From the NCBI RefSeq assembly GCF_002201535.1, contig NZ_NIWW01000009.1, positions 62,001 to 126,000 on the forward strand: a DNA stretch of 64,000 bases, written 5' to 3'. Below are positions 1 through 9,401 of this stretch, one piece after another (position 1 is the stretch's first letter; each line of letters starts with the position of its first letter). A program made the translations under genes and the position numbers. The notes under the pieces are model-generated. The model was not told the origin of the DNA. It searched no databases and saw only the letters and a list, made by a program, of their open reading frames with translations. The stretch is from Lacimicrobium sp. SS2-24. Lineage in GTDB: Bacteria > Pseudomonadota > Gammaproteobacteria > Enterobacterales > Alteromonadaceae.

Positions 1-243
1 GGCGACGAACAAACTGGCCATGCCGGAGACATGCTGGCGGGCGGAAATTTCCTGAAATAATCGGTTGAGGTCGCCACCAGACCAAAACTTGTCTTCAAAC
101 TTTCTGACTTCCTGCCGTGCCTGATTGAGCGCTTTACTGCGTTGAAAAATAAACGCCCATGATACAACCGATGTTGCCAGCAACAACAACATAACCAGCT
201 GAACGAGAAAACTGGCCTGCAGAAACAGACCGAAGAAAGACAT
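1..243 (-). CDS. tolQ: TolQ, N-terminal part (runs off the left edge)
   Basis: Inner-membrane proton-channel subunit of the Tol-Pal system, which with TolR uses the proton gradient to drive TolA and keep the outer membrane tethered during division. Only the first 81 codons lie in the window, reading leftwards from ATG at 243. The visible protein starts MSFFGLFLQAS, followed by a hydrophobic segment (about residues 12-32), then a charged cytoplasmic stretch with RQEVRKFEDKFWSGGDL, as in TolQ. It starts one base after the ybgC stop codon, the classical ybgC-tolQ junction. The hydrophobic helix alone could fit ExbB, but ybgC upstream makes TolQ much more likely. Confidence 0.88.
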   Translation of the reverse strand, partial: MSFFGLFLQASFLVQLVMLLLLATSVVSWAFIFQRSKALNQARQEVRKFEDKFWSGGDLNRLFQEISARQHVSGMASLFVA

Positions 244-244
244 T

Positions 245-643
245 TCACCTGACACCTGATAGCTCCCCTAATACGAAATCCGGTATGGGCCTCGCTTTCA
301 TTGAGCGAAGATCCACACAGGCCACCTTTACCTGAGCAGTAACCAGCAGCCTATTATTATGATTATAAATACGTTGTTCGAAAACCAGACTGGCCCGCCT
401 CACCAACGCCAATGTTGATTCCACAGCTAACAATTCATTGAATCTTGCGGCAGCCAGGTAGTCGATTTCCAGGTGTTTGACGACAAAACCCGTAGATTGT
501 TCCAGCAAACTATCCTGCTCTATCCCCAGTGCTCTGAGCCATTCTGTTCTGGCTCGCTCCAGAAATTTGAGATAGTTGGCATAATACACTATCCCGCCCG
601 CGTCCGTGTCCTCGTAGTACACGCGAATGTTATGCCGATGCAT
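245..643 (-). CDS. ybgC: Tol-Pal system-associated acyl-CoA thioesterase YbgC
   Basis: Hotdog-fold thioesterase of the YbgC/FadM family, which hydrolyses acyl-CoA or acyl-ACP in the cytoplasm and is nearly always the first gene of the tol-pal operon. The 132-residue protein has the family signature near the N terminus, VYYEDTDAGGIVYYANYLKF (about residues 8-27), with the catalytic Asp of the DTDAGG motif, then the helix FLERARTEWLR. Length is normal for the family. The stop codon is one base from the tolQ ATG, so the two are translationally linked. A promoter-like pair lies just upstream at 660-688. Confidence 0.95.
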   Translation of the reverse strand: MHRHNIRVYYEDTDAGGIVYYANYLKFLERARTEWLRALGIEQDSLLEQSTGFVVKHLEIDYLAAARFNELLAVESTLALVRRASLVFEQRIYNHNNRLLVTAQVKVACVDLRSMKARPIPDFVLGELSGVR

Positions 644-659
644 TCTTTATGTTCCAACT

Positions 660-688
660 GTTATACCATTAGCCCGATAGCATACCAA
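660..688 (-). promoter_or_regulatory. Predicted sigma-70 promoter of the ybgC-tol operon
   Basis: On the minus strand, TTGGTA (683-688) and TATAAC (660-665) are separated by 17 bases and sit about 17 bases upstream of the ybgC start. The spacing is ideal and the position leaves a very short leader. Inference from hexamers only. Confidence 0.4.
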
Positions 689-874
689 GCCACACCGTCG
701 GCTTATACACTCAGCCTGTCTCAATTGTTCACTTTTAAACCAGGCACAACACAACCGGGGCGGTGTTGAACGTGAATCCCCCAAAGTACAATGAAAAGTG
801 CCGTAAAATACACATTGGCTGGCTACTGTGGTGAAGTCACCGGACTTGCAATAGTGAAACTGATATTCCGTCAA

Positions 875-1172
875 AAATATTTTGATTGTTTAAATTTTAA
901 TCTTGCTTATTTCACCTTATAAATCAATGCATTAAATTAAAAACCGGTTAAATTCTAGCTAGCGTGACAGGAAACATCCTGTTTACACATTAGTTTTTCT
1001 AATTACAAAACAGAAAAAATCTCAATTGTGCCGTAACCCGATGTCAGTAAAATACGCGGCGTATTCTGCACTAGCGCACGATGTTTCATCAATTTAGTCA
1101 GATGCACTTGTCACATCTCCTGTTGACATGTTCCCTGGAAAGTTTTCATTTTCCTTCAACACTTGTTGTTTT
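875..1172 (+). ncRNA. Gene-free stretch; candidate small RNA ending at the 1173-1200 terminator
   Basis: The 619 bases between ybgC and the YbeL-like gene hold no credible reading frame on either strand. The part from about 875 is AT-rich, then carries a perfect hairpin ACAGGA-AACA-TCCTGT at 967-982, and ends in a strong intrinsic terminator that works only on the plus strand. No plus-strand protein gene lies upstream to use that terminator: the flanking genes are both on the minus strand. A plus-strand noncoding transcript is therefore the simplest explanation. The 5' end cannot be fixed; a TTGACA-like hexamer occurs at 1123-1128 and AT-rich -10-like sequences around 910-960. I do not recognise a known sRNA family. 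Confidence 0.35.
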
Positions 1173-1200
1173 GCCCGCCTCATAGGCGGGCTTTTTTTTT
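1173..1200 (+). terminator. Intrinsic terminator
   Basis: GCCCGCC-TCATA-GGCGGGC (1173-1191) followed by nine T residues. On the minus strand the hairpin is followed by AAAACAACAAG, so it terminates plus-strand transcription only. It does not belong to the minus-strand gene that ends at 1263. Confidence 0.85.
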
Positions 1201-1262
1201 GCCTGTGAATCAGCACATGCTGACACTGGAATGAATCCCAAACGCACGCCCGGGATACTGGG

Positions 1263-1739
1263 TTACAATACTCTGGAAAAACGCCGGTTACCGCATTCCA
1301 GACAAGGCTGAATCACTTCCGCATGGGTTACCTGATGGCGATGATGACAGCGACTGCACTCCAGCTCACCCAATGCCACCGCTTCACCTGCCTGATAAAT
1401 ACCCTGGTGCTGAATATCCCGCCAGGACTCGCTCATTGCCAACTGACTCTTATCAGACAGATCGGCTAGTAACGACCAGAACTTGTCTTTGGTAGCCTGC
1501 CACCAGGGGGAATTGTCGGCATCCCGCTGCCAGTGATGTGCAAAGGTCTGTAAATCGCGGGTCAGTGTGTTTTCCAGCATTTCCATTTCATCTTTACTGA
1601 GATCTTCTGCCGCTTTGAGATAGGCTTTGGCCTGCTCCTCTATCTGCATCAGCGTCAGTACGTCCTGTTGTACTGAGTGTTTGACCCAGTCAGACATGTT
1701 CTCCAGCAATTTCTCGTAGTCAGATTGATGCTTTTGCAA
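1263..1739 (-). CDS. Zinc-ribbon protein of the YbeL / DUF1451 family
   Basis: Conserved protein of unknown function; in E. coli its relative ybeL also lies beside leuS. The 158-residue protein has a helical N-terminal region (about 1-115, rich in Glu, Lys and Gln) and a C-terminal zinc ribbon with two Cys pairs, CSRCHH and CLECGN (about residues 129-151). The start is a TTG at 1739, chosen because AGGAGAG lies six bases upstream; no ATG is better placed. It is transcribed divergently from leuS. The family is clear, the molecular role is not known. Confidence 0.85.
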   Translation of the reverse strand: MQKHQSDYEKLLENMSDWVKHSVQQDVLTLMQIEEQAKAYLKAAEDLSKDEMEMLENTLTRDLQTFAHHWQRDADNSPWWQATKDKFWSLLADLSDKSQLAMSESWRDIQHQGIYQAGEAVALGELECSRCHHRHQVTHAEVIQPCLECGNRRFSRVL

Positions 1740-1815
1740 CGGACTCTCCTGTTTGTTGGTGATTTATAGAGTATAGGGGCAGATGATCCAATACCAATGA
1801 ATTCCCCCTTCGCTA

Positions 1816-1845
1816 TTGTTCAGCACGTCTGCACTGGGGTATTCT
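1816..1845 (+). promoter_or_regulatory. Predicted promoter of the leuS operon
   Basis: TTGTTC (1816-1821) and TATTCT (1840-1845) with an 18-base spacer, about 65 bases upstream of the leuS start. The position suits the long operon that follows. Weak hexamers; inference. Confidence 0.3.
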
Positions 1846-1910
1846 ATTGGGTCTTGTGTCAGCCATCCGGCTTGGCAAAAATCATCTCAACAGCCCGGAA
1901 TTCGAAATTG

Positions 1911-4496
1911 ATGGAAAGACAGTATAATCCTCAGCAGATAGAAAAGAAGGTTCAACAACACTGGCAGGACAGTGGTCTGTTCACAGCCAAAGTGGATGAA
2001 AATAAAGAAAAGTTCTACTGCCTGTCGATGTTCCCTTACCCCAGTGGTCGGTTACACATGGGTCACGTGCGCAATTACACCATCGGTGATGTGATCAGCC
2101 GCTATCAGCGAATGCAGGGTAAAAATGTAATGCAACCCATGGGCTGGGATGCATTTGGACTGCCTGCAGAAAATGCTGCCATCGAAAACAAGACCGCCCC
2201 CGCTAAGTGGACCTACGCCAATATCGATTACATGAAAGAACAGTTGCGTTCGCTGGGATTTGGCTATGACTGGGATCGCGAAGTCACCACCTGTAAGCCT
2301 GACTACTATCAGTGGGAACAATGGTTCTTCACCCGCCTGTATGAAAAGGGCCTGGTATACAAGAAGAATGCGACGGTGAACTGGGATCCGGTAGATCAGA
2401 CGGTACTGGCCAATGAACAGGTCATTGATGGCCGGGGCTGGCGATCCGGTGCGCTGGTGGAGCAAAAAGAAATTCCTCAGTGGTTTATCAAGATCACCGA
2501 TTATGCAGAACAACTGCTCACCGATCTGGATAAACTGGATGAATGGCCGGATCAAGTCAGGGCAATGCAACGCAACTGGATCGGACGCTCAGAAGGCGTT
2601 GAACTGAATTTCGCGTTAGCCGATGGCTCGGCCGATTTTGACGTCTATACCACACGACCGGATACCTTGATGGGCGTGAGTTATGTGGCACTAGCAGCAC
2701 AACACCCTTTAGCGCTGCAGGCAGCGAAAAATAATGCCGAACTGACGGCGTTTATCGAAGAGTGCAAAAACAGCAAAGTCGCTGAAGCTGACATTGCCAC
2801 CATGGAGAAAAAAGGCTGCAACACCGGGCTTTTTGCCGTCCACCCACTGACCGGGAAACAGGTGCCTGTTTGGGTAGCCAACTTCGTGCTAATGGATTAT
2901 GGTTCGGGCGCCGTGATGGCCGTGCCGGGGCATGATCAGAGGGACTGGGAGTTTGCCACCAAGTATCAGATTGAAATCAAACAAGTGATCAAGCCTGCCG
3001 ATAATGAAGAGTGCGATCTGGCACAGCAGGCCTTCACTGAAAAAGGCATTCTGATCAATTCAGGCGAGTTCGATGGGTTAACCTCAGAGCAGGCATTTAA
3101 CGCCATCGCTGAAAAACTCACTGAACTGGGCAAAGGCAAGCGCACAGTGAACTACCGTTTACGTGACTGGGGTGTGTCGAGACAACGCTATTGGGGCGCG
3201 CCAATTCCGATGCTGAATCTGGAAAATGGTGAGTCCGTTCCCGTGCCAGCTGAGCAGCTACCGGTCATCCTGCCTGAAGAGGTGGTTATGGATGGTGTCA
3301 CGTCCCCGATTAAGGGTGATAGTGACTGGTCCACGACTCAGTATCAGGGTCAGGCCGCCAGCCGTGAAACAGACACCTTTGATACCTTTATGGAGTCCTC
3401 CTGGTATTATGCCCGTTATTGCAGTGCCGGGTATCAGGAAGGCATGCTGGATCCCAAGCAGGCCAACTACTGGTTACCTGTCGATCAATATATCGGGGGC
3501 ATTGAGCACGCCATACTGCATTTGCTGTATTCTCGGTTTTTCCACAAATTATTACGTGATGAAGGCCTGGTAGAGTCTGACGAGCCTTTTAAACGCTTGT
3601 TGTGTCAGGGAATGGTTTTGGCCGACTCCTACTACCGCGAAGACAGTAAAGGCGCCAAAACCTGGTACAGTCCTGCTGATGTTGATGTGGAAAAAGATGA
3701 TAAAGGCCGTATCACCCGTGCCATTTTGCGTAGCGACGGCAAAGAGGTGATTCACGGTGGCATGACAAAGATGTCTAAGTCGAAAAATAATGGCATCAAT
3801 CCTCAGCAAGTGATCGATCAATATGGTGCCGATACCATTCGCTTATTCACCATGTTTGCAGCACCGCCGGAACAAACTCTGGAGTGGATGGACTCCGGCG
3901 TGGAAGGCGCACATCGCTTCCTAAGACGTCTCTGGAAACTTGTTCAGGAGCATCTGGCCGCAGGGGATATCTCATCCTTAGATAAAAGTGCGCTCAGTGC
4001 AGATCAGAAAGCCTTGCGCCGGGAAGTACATAAAACGCTGGCCAAAGTGACCGATGATTTGGGCCGCCGCCAAACCTTCAATACCGCCATTGCGGCCGTC
4101 ATGGAGTTGATGAACCACCTTCAGAAAGCCCCTCAGGACTCGGCGTTAGATCGCGCCCTGATGCGCGAGGCGATCGAGATCGTACTGGCCTTGCTGAACC
4201 CTATCACGCCGCACATTTGCCATGAATTATGGCAACAACTTGGGCATCAGACAGAAATCGAGTTCAGCGGCTGGCCTGAGGTGGACAGCACGGCGCTGGT
4301 GGAAGATGAAAAACTAATTGTGGTGCAGGTGAATGGGAAAGTCAGAGCCAAGGTGACCATACCTGCCGATGCCGACCAGGAGCAGGTACAAACTCTGGCA
4401 ATGGCGCAAAACAATGTCAGCCAACACACTGAGGGTAAGACCTTAAGAAAAGTGATTTATGTGCCAGGTAAACTGCTGAATATCGTGGCCAACTGA
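1911..4496 (+). CDS. leuS: Leucyl-tRNA synthetase
   Basis: Class I aminoacyl-tRNA synthetase that charges tRNA-Leu with leucine in the cytoplasm. The 861-residue protein (E. coli 860) has the HIGH-type motif HMGH within [11 protein letters not shown] (about residue 48), a long CP1 editing insertion, and the KMSKS loop KMSKSKNNG (about residue 620). The start was placed at the ATG at 1911 ([13 protein letters not shown]) because the family begins there; the frame is open for 38 further codons upstream, which look like leader sequence. The stop overlaps the lptE ATG by one base (TGATG). It heads an operon running to rlpA. Confidence 0.97.
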   Translation: MERQYNPQQIEKKVQQHWQDSGLFTAKVDENKEKFYCLSMFPYPSGRLHMGHVRNYTIGDVISRYQRMQGKNVMQPMGWDAFGLPAENAAIENKTAPAKWTYANIDYMKEQLRSLGFGYDWDREVTTCKPDYYQWEQWFFTRLYEKGLVYKKNATVNWDPVDQTVLANEQVIDGRGWRSGALVEQKEIPQWFIKITDYAEQLLTDLDKLDEWPDQVRAMQRNWIGRSEGVELNFALADGSADFDVYTTRPDTLMGVSYVALAAQHPLALQAAKNNAELTAFIEECKNSKVAEADIATMEKKGCNTGLFAVHPLTGKQVPVWVANFVLMDYGSGAVMAVPGHDQRDWEFATKYQIEIKQVIKPADNEECDLAQQAFTEKGILINSGEFDGLTSEQAFNAIAEKLTELGKGKRTVNYRLRDWGVSRQRYWGAPIPMLNLENGESVPVPAEQLPVILPEEVVMDGVTSPIKGDSDWSTTQYQGQAASRETDTFDTFMESSWYYARYCSAGYQEGMLDPKQANYWLPVDQYIGGIEHAILHLLYSRFFHKLLRDEGLVESDEPFKRLLCQGMVLADSYYREDSKGAKTWYSPADVDVEKDDKGRITRAILRSDGKEVIHGGMTKMSKSKNNGINPQQVIDQYGADTIRLFTMFAAPPEQTLEWMDSGVEGAHRFLRRLWKLVQEHLAAGDISSLDKSALSADQKALRREVHKTLAKVTDDLGRRQTFNTAIAAVMELMNHLQKAPQDSALDRALMREAIEIVLALLNPITPHICHELWQQLGHQTEIEFSGWPEVDSTALVEDEKLIVVQVNGKVRAKVTIPADADQEQVQTLAMAQNNVSQHTEGKTLRKVIYVPGKLLNIVAN

Positions 4497-4996
4497 TGAA
4501 ACGTCAGACACTTTTTCCCGTTCTGGTACTGCTGAGCCTGACGCTCAGCAGTTGCGGATTTACATTAAGAGGCACGGTGCCACTGGGTAATCAGTTCAGA
4601 GAGATTCATCTGAGTGCACAGAATGAACATGCCCCATTGGTGCGGGCGCTGCAAAACAGACTGGAGCGCTATTCGGTTACGCTGCTGCCCCAGCCTACGT
4701 CTTCGGCAACGGTCATTTATCTGTATCCGGAAACGCTCGAGCGCGAGTTATTGTCATTGTTTCGCACCGGTCAGGTTGCCGAATATGAGTTGATCTATCA
4801 GGTCCGTTATGAAGTCAGGCAGCCTGGACTCGAACCTCAGTTGTTCAGCTTTGATCTCAGTCGTGAATACCAGGATGACCCTAATGCAGTACTGGCCAAA
4901 TCCAGAGAACTGAATCTCATTCTGGACGAGTTAAGACAACTGGCCTCAGAGCGCATTATTCGCCAGCTCAGCCGCCTGAATACTCAGGAACTGTAA
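4496..4996 (+). CDS. lptE: LPS-assembly lipoprotein LptE
   Basis: Outer-membrane lipoprotein that plugs the LptD barrel and helps insert lipopolysaccharide into the outer leaflet. The 166-residue precursor has a short lipoprotein signal ending LTLSSC (Cys about 20), followed by GFTLRG, a typical LptE start. Position between leuS and holA is the conserved gammaproteobacterial order. Start and stop both overlap the neighbours by one base (TGATG before, TAATG after), which implies translational coupling. Confidence 0.95.
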   Translation: MKRQTLFPVLVLLSLTLSSCGFTLRGTVPLGNQFREIHLSAQNEHAPLVRALQNRLERYSVTLLPQPTSSATVIYLYPETLERELLSLFRTGQVAEYELIYQVRYEVRQPGLEPQLFSFDLSREYQDDPNAVLAKSRELNLILDELRQLASERIIRQLSRLNTQEL

Positions 4997-6030
4997 TGCC
5001 ACTGTACCCCGATCGCCTGGCTGACAACCTGAACCAAGGTTTGCAGGGATTCTATCTGGTCTTTGGTGATGAACCACAGCAACAGATGGAATGTTTGCGC
5101 ATGATTCGCGAGTATGCCGCGCGGCAGGGTTTCGATGAGCGCCAAAGCCTCAGCGTTGACAGCAGTTTTAACTGGAATAGCCTGGTGGAAGCCAGTCAGA
5201 CCCTGTCACTGTTTAGTAGTCGACAGTTTATCGAACTGGAATTGCCCACCGGAAAACCGGGTGCCGAAGGAGCCAAAGTGTTACAAGGGCTGGCTCAGGC
5301 TCCCAGTGCTGATGTGCTTATTGTGCTTTACGGTGGGCGGATCGGCAAAGATGTGCAGAACACAAAATGGTTTAAAAGTGTGGAGCAACATGGTGCCTAT
5401 ATTCCATGTTACCCATTAGAAGGTCAGCAATTACATCGCTGGATCAACACGCGTTTGCAGGATACCGGCATTCAGCCGTTTCCCGAGTTAGTAAGGCTGC
5501 TGGGTGACTACTGTGAAGGCAATCTGCTGGCTGCCAGACAGGAAATCGACAAACTGGCATTGATTTATCCCGAAGGAAAGCTCTCGCTGGAGCAGGCTGA
5601 AAGCGCCATCGTCGACCAATCCCGTTTCACCGTCTTTCAGCTCGTAGATGTCTTGCTTGCCGGTGATGCGCAACGGGCGGTCAAAATGTTGTATCGACTT
5701 GAGACCGAAGGCGTCGAGCCCGCCATCGTACTGTGGGCTCTGGTCAGAGAATGGCAGACACTGAAAAATTTACAACATGCCCTCAGTCAGGGTAAGTCAC
5801 TGCAATCCTTATGGAATCAACACCGTATATGGCGAAATCGTCAGACCTTATATCAGAAGGCATTACAACGTCTCAACCATCAACAACTCGATTCCATGGC
5901 AGATAAACTGGCTCACTTCGATCAAGCAATTAAACAATCGGTGGTACCTAGACCTTTTGTGGAGCTTTGCCATTTATGCCTGATGTTTATACCGATGCCT
6001 CTCGACAATCTGGCGCTGGATTATATGTGA
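4996..6030 (+). CDS. holA: DNA polymerase III subunit delta
   Basis: Delta subunit of the clamp-loader complex; it opens the beta sliding clamp during DNA replication. The 344-residue protein has the HolA N-terminal start PDRLADNLNQGLQGFYLVFGDEP, a degenerate AAA+-like fold and the usual helical collar at the C terminus. Length matches the family (E. coli 343). It begins within the lptE stop codon and its own stop TGA shares its last base with the ATG used here for nadD. Confidence 0.96.
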   Translation: MPLYPDRLADNLNQGLQGFYLVFGDEPQQQMECLRMIREYAARQGFDERQSLSVDSSFNWNSLVEASQTLSLFSSRQFIELELPTGKPGAEGAKVLQGLAQAPSADVLIVLYGGRIGKDVQNTKWFKSVEQHGAYIPCYPLEGQQLHRWINTRLQDTGIQPFPELVRLLGDYCEGNLLAARQEIDKLALIYPEGKLSLEQAESAIVDQSRFTVFQLVDVLLAGDAQRAVKMLYRLETEGVEPAIVLWALVREWQTLKNLQHALSQGKSLQSLWNQHRIWRNRQTLYQKALQRLNHQQLDSMADKLAHFDQAIKQSVVPRPFVELCHLCLMFIPMPLDNLALDYM

Positions 6031-6716
6031 TGCCTGATATCACGCAGGACAACGTGGTAGCGAAGAAGATGCTGGGTATTTTCGGTGGCACCTTCGATCC
6101 GGTGCATTACGGTCATCTTCGTCCTGTTGCCGAGGCGGCCACAACGTTGGGCATGGATGAGATCCGCCTGCTACCTTGTCATATCCCGCCACATAAACAG
6201 GCTCCACAGAGCAGCCCTGAACATCGTCTTAACATGCTCAGGCTAGCCTGTCAGGAATGGCCTCTGTTTGTCGTCGACCAACGCGAATTGCAGTGGAACA
6301 AGCCCTCTTACAGCGTTGACACACTGGCGGACTTTCGTCGCGAATTCAGCCAGCAGCCGTTACTTTTTTTTATTGGCATGGACTCACTCTGTCACCTTGA
6401 TAGCTGGTACCAATGGTCGTCCTTGTTTGACTATTGTCACCTGGTTGTATGTCAACGCGGGGATTTTTTGCCAAAATTCAATGTCAATATTCAAAGGTTG
6501 CTGGACCAGCGCCAGACTAAAGATGTCGCTGCCCTGAAACATCAGCGCAACGGACTTATCTATCTGGCCAAAACCAGTAAGATACCGGTATCATCCACGG
6601 CGATCAGGGCAGCCCTGAGCCGCGGGGTTGTCGATCCGGACTGGCTGCCCGACAGCGTATTGGCATATATTAACCAACACCATCTTTATACACAGGGCGA
6701 ATTGTCGCCGCCATGA
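6030..6716 (+). CDS. nadD: Nicotinate-mononucleotide adenylyltransferase
   Basis: Transfers AMP from ATP to nicotinate mononucleotide, giving deamido-NAD in NAD biosynthesis. The nucleotidyltransferase signature GGTFDPVHYGHL is present near the N terminus, and the C-terminal SSTAIR motif (PVSSTAIRAAL) is intact. The ATG at 6030 overlaps the holA stop (TGATG) and gives 228 residues. A second ATG at 6069 (MLGIFGG) would start closer to the motif and is a real alternative; an ATG at 5967, inside holA, is unlikely. Neither start has a strong ribosome-binding site. Confidence 0.94.
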   Translation: MPDITQDNVVAKKMLGIFGGTFDPVHYGHLRPVAEAATTLGMDEIRLLPCHIPPHKQAPQSSPEHRLNMLRLACQEWPLFVVDQRELQWNKPSYSVDTLADFRREFSQQPLLFFIGMDSLCHLDSWYQWSSLFDYCHLVVCQRGDFLPKFNVNIQRLLDQRQTKDVAALKHQRNGLIYLAKTSKIPVSSTAIRAALSRGVVDPDWLPDSVLAYINQHHLYTQGELSPP

Positions 6717-6722
6717 TGACTC

Positions 6723-6727
6723 AGGAG
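6723..6727 (+). promoter_or_regulatory. Ribosome-binding site that fixes the rsfS TTG start
   Basis: AGGAG with a five-base gap to the TTG at 6733. This site, and the exact match of the resulting length to the family, decides for TTG over the upstream ATG inside nadD. Confidence 0.75.
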
Positions 6728-6732
6728 CTTTC

Positions 6733-7050
6733 TTGGACACCCAACAACTTAAAGACTTTGTATTGGATAAACTCGAAGATGCGAAAAGCAGGGATATCGT
6801 CACGCTGGATGTAACCGGCAAGTCCAGCATCACCGATATGATGCTGGTTTGCTCTGGTAATTCCAAACGCCATGTTAACTCAATTGCAGAGAAACTGGTT
6901 GAGGCAACGAAACACGCTAACCATGCACCACTGAGCGTTGAAGGTCAGGATACCGGTGAGTGGGTACTGGTGGATTTGGGCGATATCATCGTTCACGTCA
7001 TGCAAGACGAAACCCGGGATTTCTATCAGTTAGAAAAACTCTGGGGGTAA
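6733..7050 (+). CDS. rsfS: Ribosome silencing factor RsfS
   Basis: Binds ribosomal protein L14 on the large subunit and blocks subunit joining when nutrients are short. With the TTG start the protein is 105 residues, the same as E. coli RsfS, and starts [17 protein letters not shown] after the initiator. The conserved core [23 protein letters not shown] and the C-terminal [23 protein letters not shown] are present. It sits directly before rlmH, as in most gammaproteobacteria. An in-frame ATG at 6628 lies within nadD and is not supported. Confidence 0.95.
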   Translation: MDTQQLKDFVLDKLEDAKSRDIVTLDVTGKSSITDMMLVCSGNSKRHVNSIAEKLVEATKHANHAPLSVEGQDTGEWVLVDLGDIIVHVMQDETRDFYQLEKLWG

Positions 7051-7051
7051 T

Positions 7052-7522
7052 TTGCGTATTCAGTTGGTTGCGGTAGGCAATAAAATGCCGGAGTGGGTGG
7101 AGTACGGCTTTAATGAATATAGCCGTCGCTTTCCGCCGGATATGCCTTTTCAGTTGCATGAGATTGCACCAGGGAAACGGGGCAAAAATGCCGACATCAG
7201 CCGCATTCTGAAAAAAGAAGGCGAAGCCATGCTGGCCGCCGTGCCTAAAGGTAATCGCATCGTGACACTGGAGGTTGACGGTAAAAGCTGGACCACAACG
7301 CAGCTGGCGAAACAGTTGCAGCACTGGCAGATGGACGGTCGCGATGTCAGCCTGCTGGTGGGTGGCCCGGAGGGACTGGCACCCGCATGTATTGCAGCGG
7401 CAGAACAACGCTGGTCATTGTCAGCACTCACCTTACCTCATCCTCTGGTAAGAGTGCTGCTGGCCGAAAGTTTGTACCGTGCCTGGTCGGTTAACACTAA
7501 CCATCCATACCACAGAGAATAA
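7052..7522 (+). CDS. rlmH: 23S rRNA pseudouridine-1915 N3-methyltransferase RlmH
   Basis: SPOUT-class methyltransferase that methylates pseudouridine 1915 of 23S rRNA on the assembled 70S ribosome, using S-adenosylmethionine. The 156-residue protein (E. coli 155) has the whole family pattern: [22 protein letters not shown], the cofactor-knot region [12 protein letters not shown] and the end [15 protein letters not shown]. The start is a TTG one base after the rsfS stop; no ATG is available nearby, so this is the second non-ATG start in succession in this operon. Confidence 0.96.
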   Translation: MRIQLVAVGNKMPEWVEYGFNEYSRRFPPDMPFQLHEIAPGKRGKNADISRILKKEGEAMLAAVPKGNRIVTLEVDGKSWTTTQLAKQLQHWQMDGRDVSLLVGGPEGLAPACIAAAEQRWSLSALTLPHPLVRVLLAESLYRAWSVNTNHPYHRE

Positions 7523-7523
7523 C

Positions 7524-9401
7524 GTGCCGCCAAAACGCATTACCATCAGAGACCACACTGCAGAAGCAAACCTGTTTGCCAGAAGAACGGTGATCGCCCT
7601 GCTGGGTATTGCTGCACTTATCGTCACACTGGTGAGTAACCTCTATTATCTTCAGGTCACCAAATACACAGACTATCAGACCCGCTCTAACGGCAATCGC
7701 ATCAAGGTGTTACCGGTAGCACCAAACCGTGGGCTGATCTATGACAGAAATGGCCTTTTGCTCGCTGAAAATCGTCCGACATTCAGCCTGGAGGTTGTAC
7801 CTGAACAGGTGGAGGATCTGGATAGCAGCCTGCAACGATTACGCGAATTGCTGGGCCTGTCTGAGGATGACATCCTTGATTTTCGCGAAGAACTGAAGCA
7901 TCACCGCAGATTCCGCCCGGTCAGTCTGAAAGCCCGTCTCACCCATGAGGAAGTGGCGTTATTCTCGGCTCATCAGCACAAGTTTCCGGGTATTTCGGTG
8001 GAAGCCAGGCTGACCCGCCATTATCCCTACGGCGAAACACTCACCCACCTGCTCGGCTATGTGGCACGCATTAACAAAAAAGATCTGCAAAAACTGGTTG
8101 AAGCAGGTCAGGCAGACAACTATGCCGCCACCTATAACATTGGCAAACAGGGTGTCGAGAAATTTCACGAGAGTAAATTACATGGACAGGTGGGTTATCA
8201 GGAAGTGGAGGTCAACAATCAGGGCCGTATTATCCGCACCCTGAAGTTTCAGCCTCCGGTGCCCGGGGAAGATCTGGTTTTAAATGTTGACGTGAAATTA
8301 CAGCAGGTTATCCGTGATGCTTTACAGGGATTCCGGGGGTCTGTGGTGGCACTGGATCCGAGAAACGGCGGAGTGCTGGCACTTTACAGTAATCCCAGCT
8401 ACAACCCGAACCTGTTTGTGCACGGTATCAGTAGCAAAGACTATCAGAAACTTCTGCAATCCCGCGACAGGCCGCTGATTAATCGGGCTACTCAAGGCCA
8501 GTACCCACCGGCATCCACAATCAAACCGCATCTTGCTCTGCTGGGGCTGGAAAAAGGTGTGATCACGGAAGAAACACGGATGTTCGATCGCGGTACTTAC
8601 AAGCTCAAAAACGTGGAGCGCCCCTGGAGAGACTGGAAGAAGTGGGGCCATGGCTGGGTCGATGTGAAAAAGTCCATAGAAGTGTCCTGTGATATCTTTT
8701 TTTATGACCTGGCATATAAAACGGGAATTGATAATATTTCTGAAATGATGAGTCAGTTTGGCTTTGGCGATTATACGGGTATTGACCTGTATGAAGAGTC
8801 TGCGGCGAATATGCCCAGTCGCGGTTGGAAAAGAGCGCGTTACAACGAACCCTGGTACATTGGCGACACCATCTCTGTTGGCATCGGCCAAAGCTACTGG
8901 ACCACCACCCCCTTGCAACTGGCCAAATCGGTTACCACCCTTGTCAACCGCGGTACCCGCTATGTGCCACAAATCTTACGCGGCCACTACAGTAATAATA
9001 AATTGCATCTGGCCGCACCTAAGGAGCTGCAACCCATTGTGCTGGATTCACCCGACAACTGGCAGGTTGTGCTGGATGCCATGTATGGCACCGTAAACAG
9101 TGATCATGGCACCGCCAGAAATGCCTTTAAAGACACCGAATATGTCTCTGCCGGTAAAACCGGTACGGCTCAGGTCATCAGTATCGGTATGGATGAGGAG
9201 TACGATGAGGAAACCATTGCAGACCATCATAAAGACAATGCCATGTATATTGGTTATGCCCCTTTCGAAAATCCGGAGATTGTCGTGACGGTTGCCATGG
9301 AAAATGCGGGTGGCGGCAGTTCACAAGCCGCTCCCATCGCCCGTAAAGTGATGGATTATTATTTTGCCAACAAAGAAAGTGGTAACTATGCTGCGCAGTA
9401 A
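7524..9401 (+). CDS. mrdA: Penicillin-binding protein 2 (peptidoglycan transpeptidase)
   Basis: Class B penicillin-binding protein that cross-links new peptidoglycan during cell elongation with RodA. The 625-residue protein has a cytoplasmic tail, one membrane helix (about residues 25-45), the N-terminal dimerisation domain, and a transpeptidase domain with the active-site STIK (Ser at about 331) and KTGTA (Lys at about 545). GTG at 7524 was chosen as start: it follows the rlmH stop by one base and gives the family start (RITIRDHTAEANLFARR). An ATG at 7479 would lie 44 bases inside rlmH. Confidence 0.95.
   Translation: MPPKRITIRDHTAEANLFARRTVIALLGIAALIVTLVSNLYYLQVTKYTDYQTRSNGNRIKVLPVAPNRGLIYDRNGLLLAENRPTFSLEVVPEQVEDLDSSLQRLRELLGLSEDDILDFREELKHHRRFRPVSLKARLTHEEVALFSAHQHKFPGISVEARLTRHYPYGETLTHLLGYVARINKKDLQKLVEAGQADNYAATYNIGKQGVEKFHESKLHGQVGYQEVEVNNQGRIIRTLKFQPPVPGEDLVLNVDVKLQQVIRDALQGFRGSVVALDPRNGGVLALYSNPSYNPNLFVHGISSKDYQKLLQSRDRPLINRATQGQYPPASTIKPHLALLGLEKGVITEETRMFDRGTYKLKNVERPWRDWKKWGHGWVDVKKSIEVSCDIFFYDLAYKTGIDNISEMMSQFGFGDYTGIDLYEESAANMPSRGWKRARYNEPWYIGDTISVGIGQSYWTTTPLQLAKSVTTLVNRGTRYVPQILRGHYSNNKLHLAAPKELQPIVLDSPDNWQVVLDAMYGTVNSDHGTARNAFKDTEYVSAGKTGTAQVISIGMDEEYDEETIADHHKDNAMYIGYAPFENPEIVVTVAMENAGGGSSQAAPIARKVMDYYFANKESGNYAAQ

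Noticed and set aside
647-874. Minus-strand frame of 75 codons upstream of ybgC
   Set aside because: It covers the ybgC promoter region, has no ribosome-binding site and its residue pattern looks random.
1080-1184. Plus-strand frame of 34 codons before the 1173 terminator
   Set aside because: It ends inside the terminator hairpin and has no ribosome-binding site; a noncoding RNA fits better.
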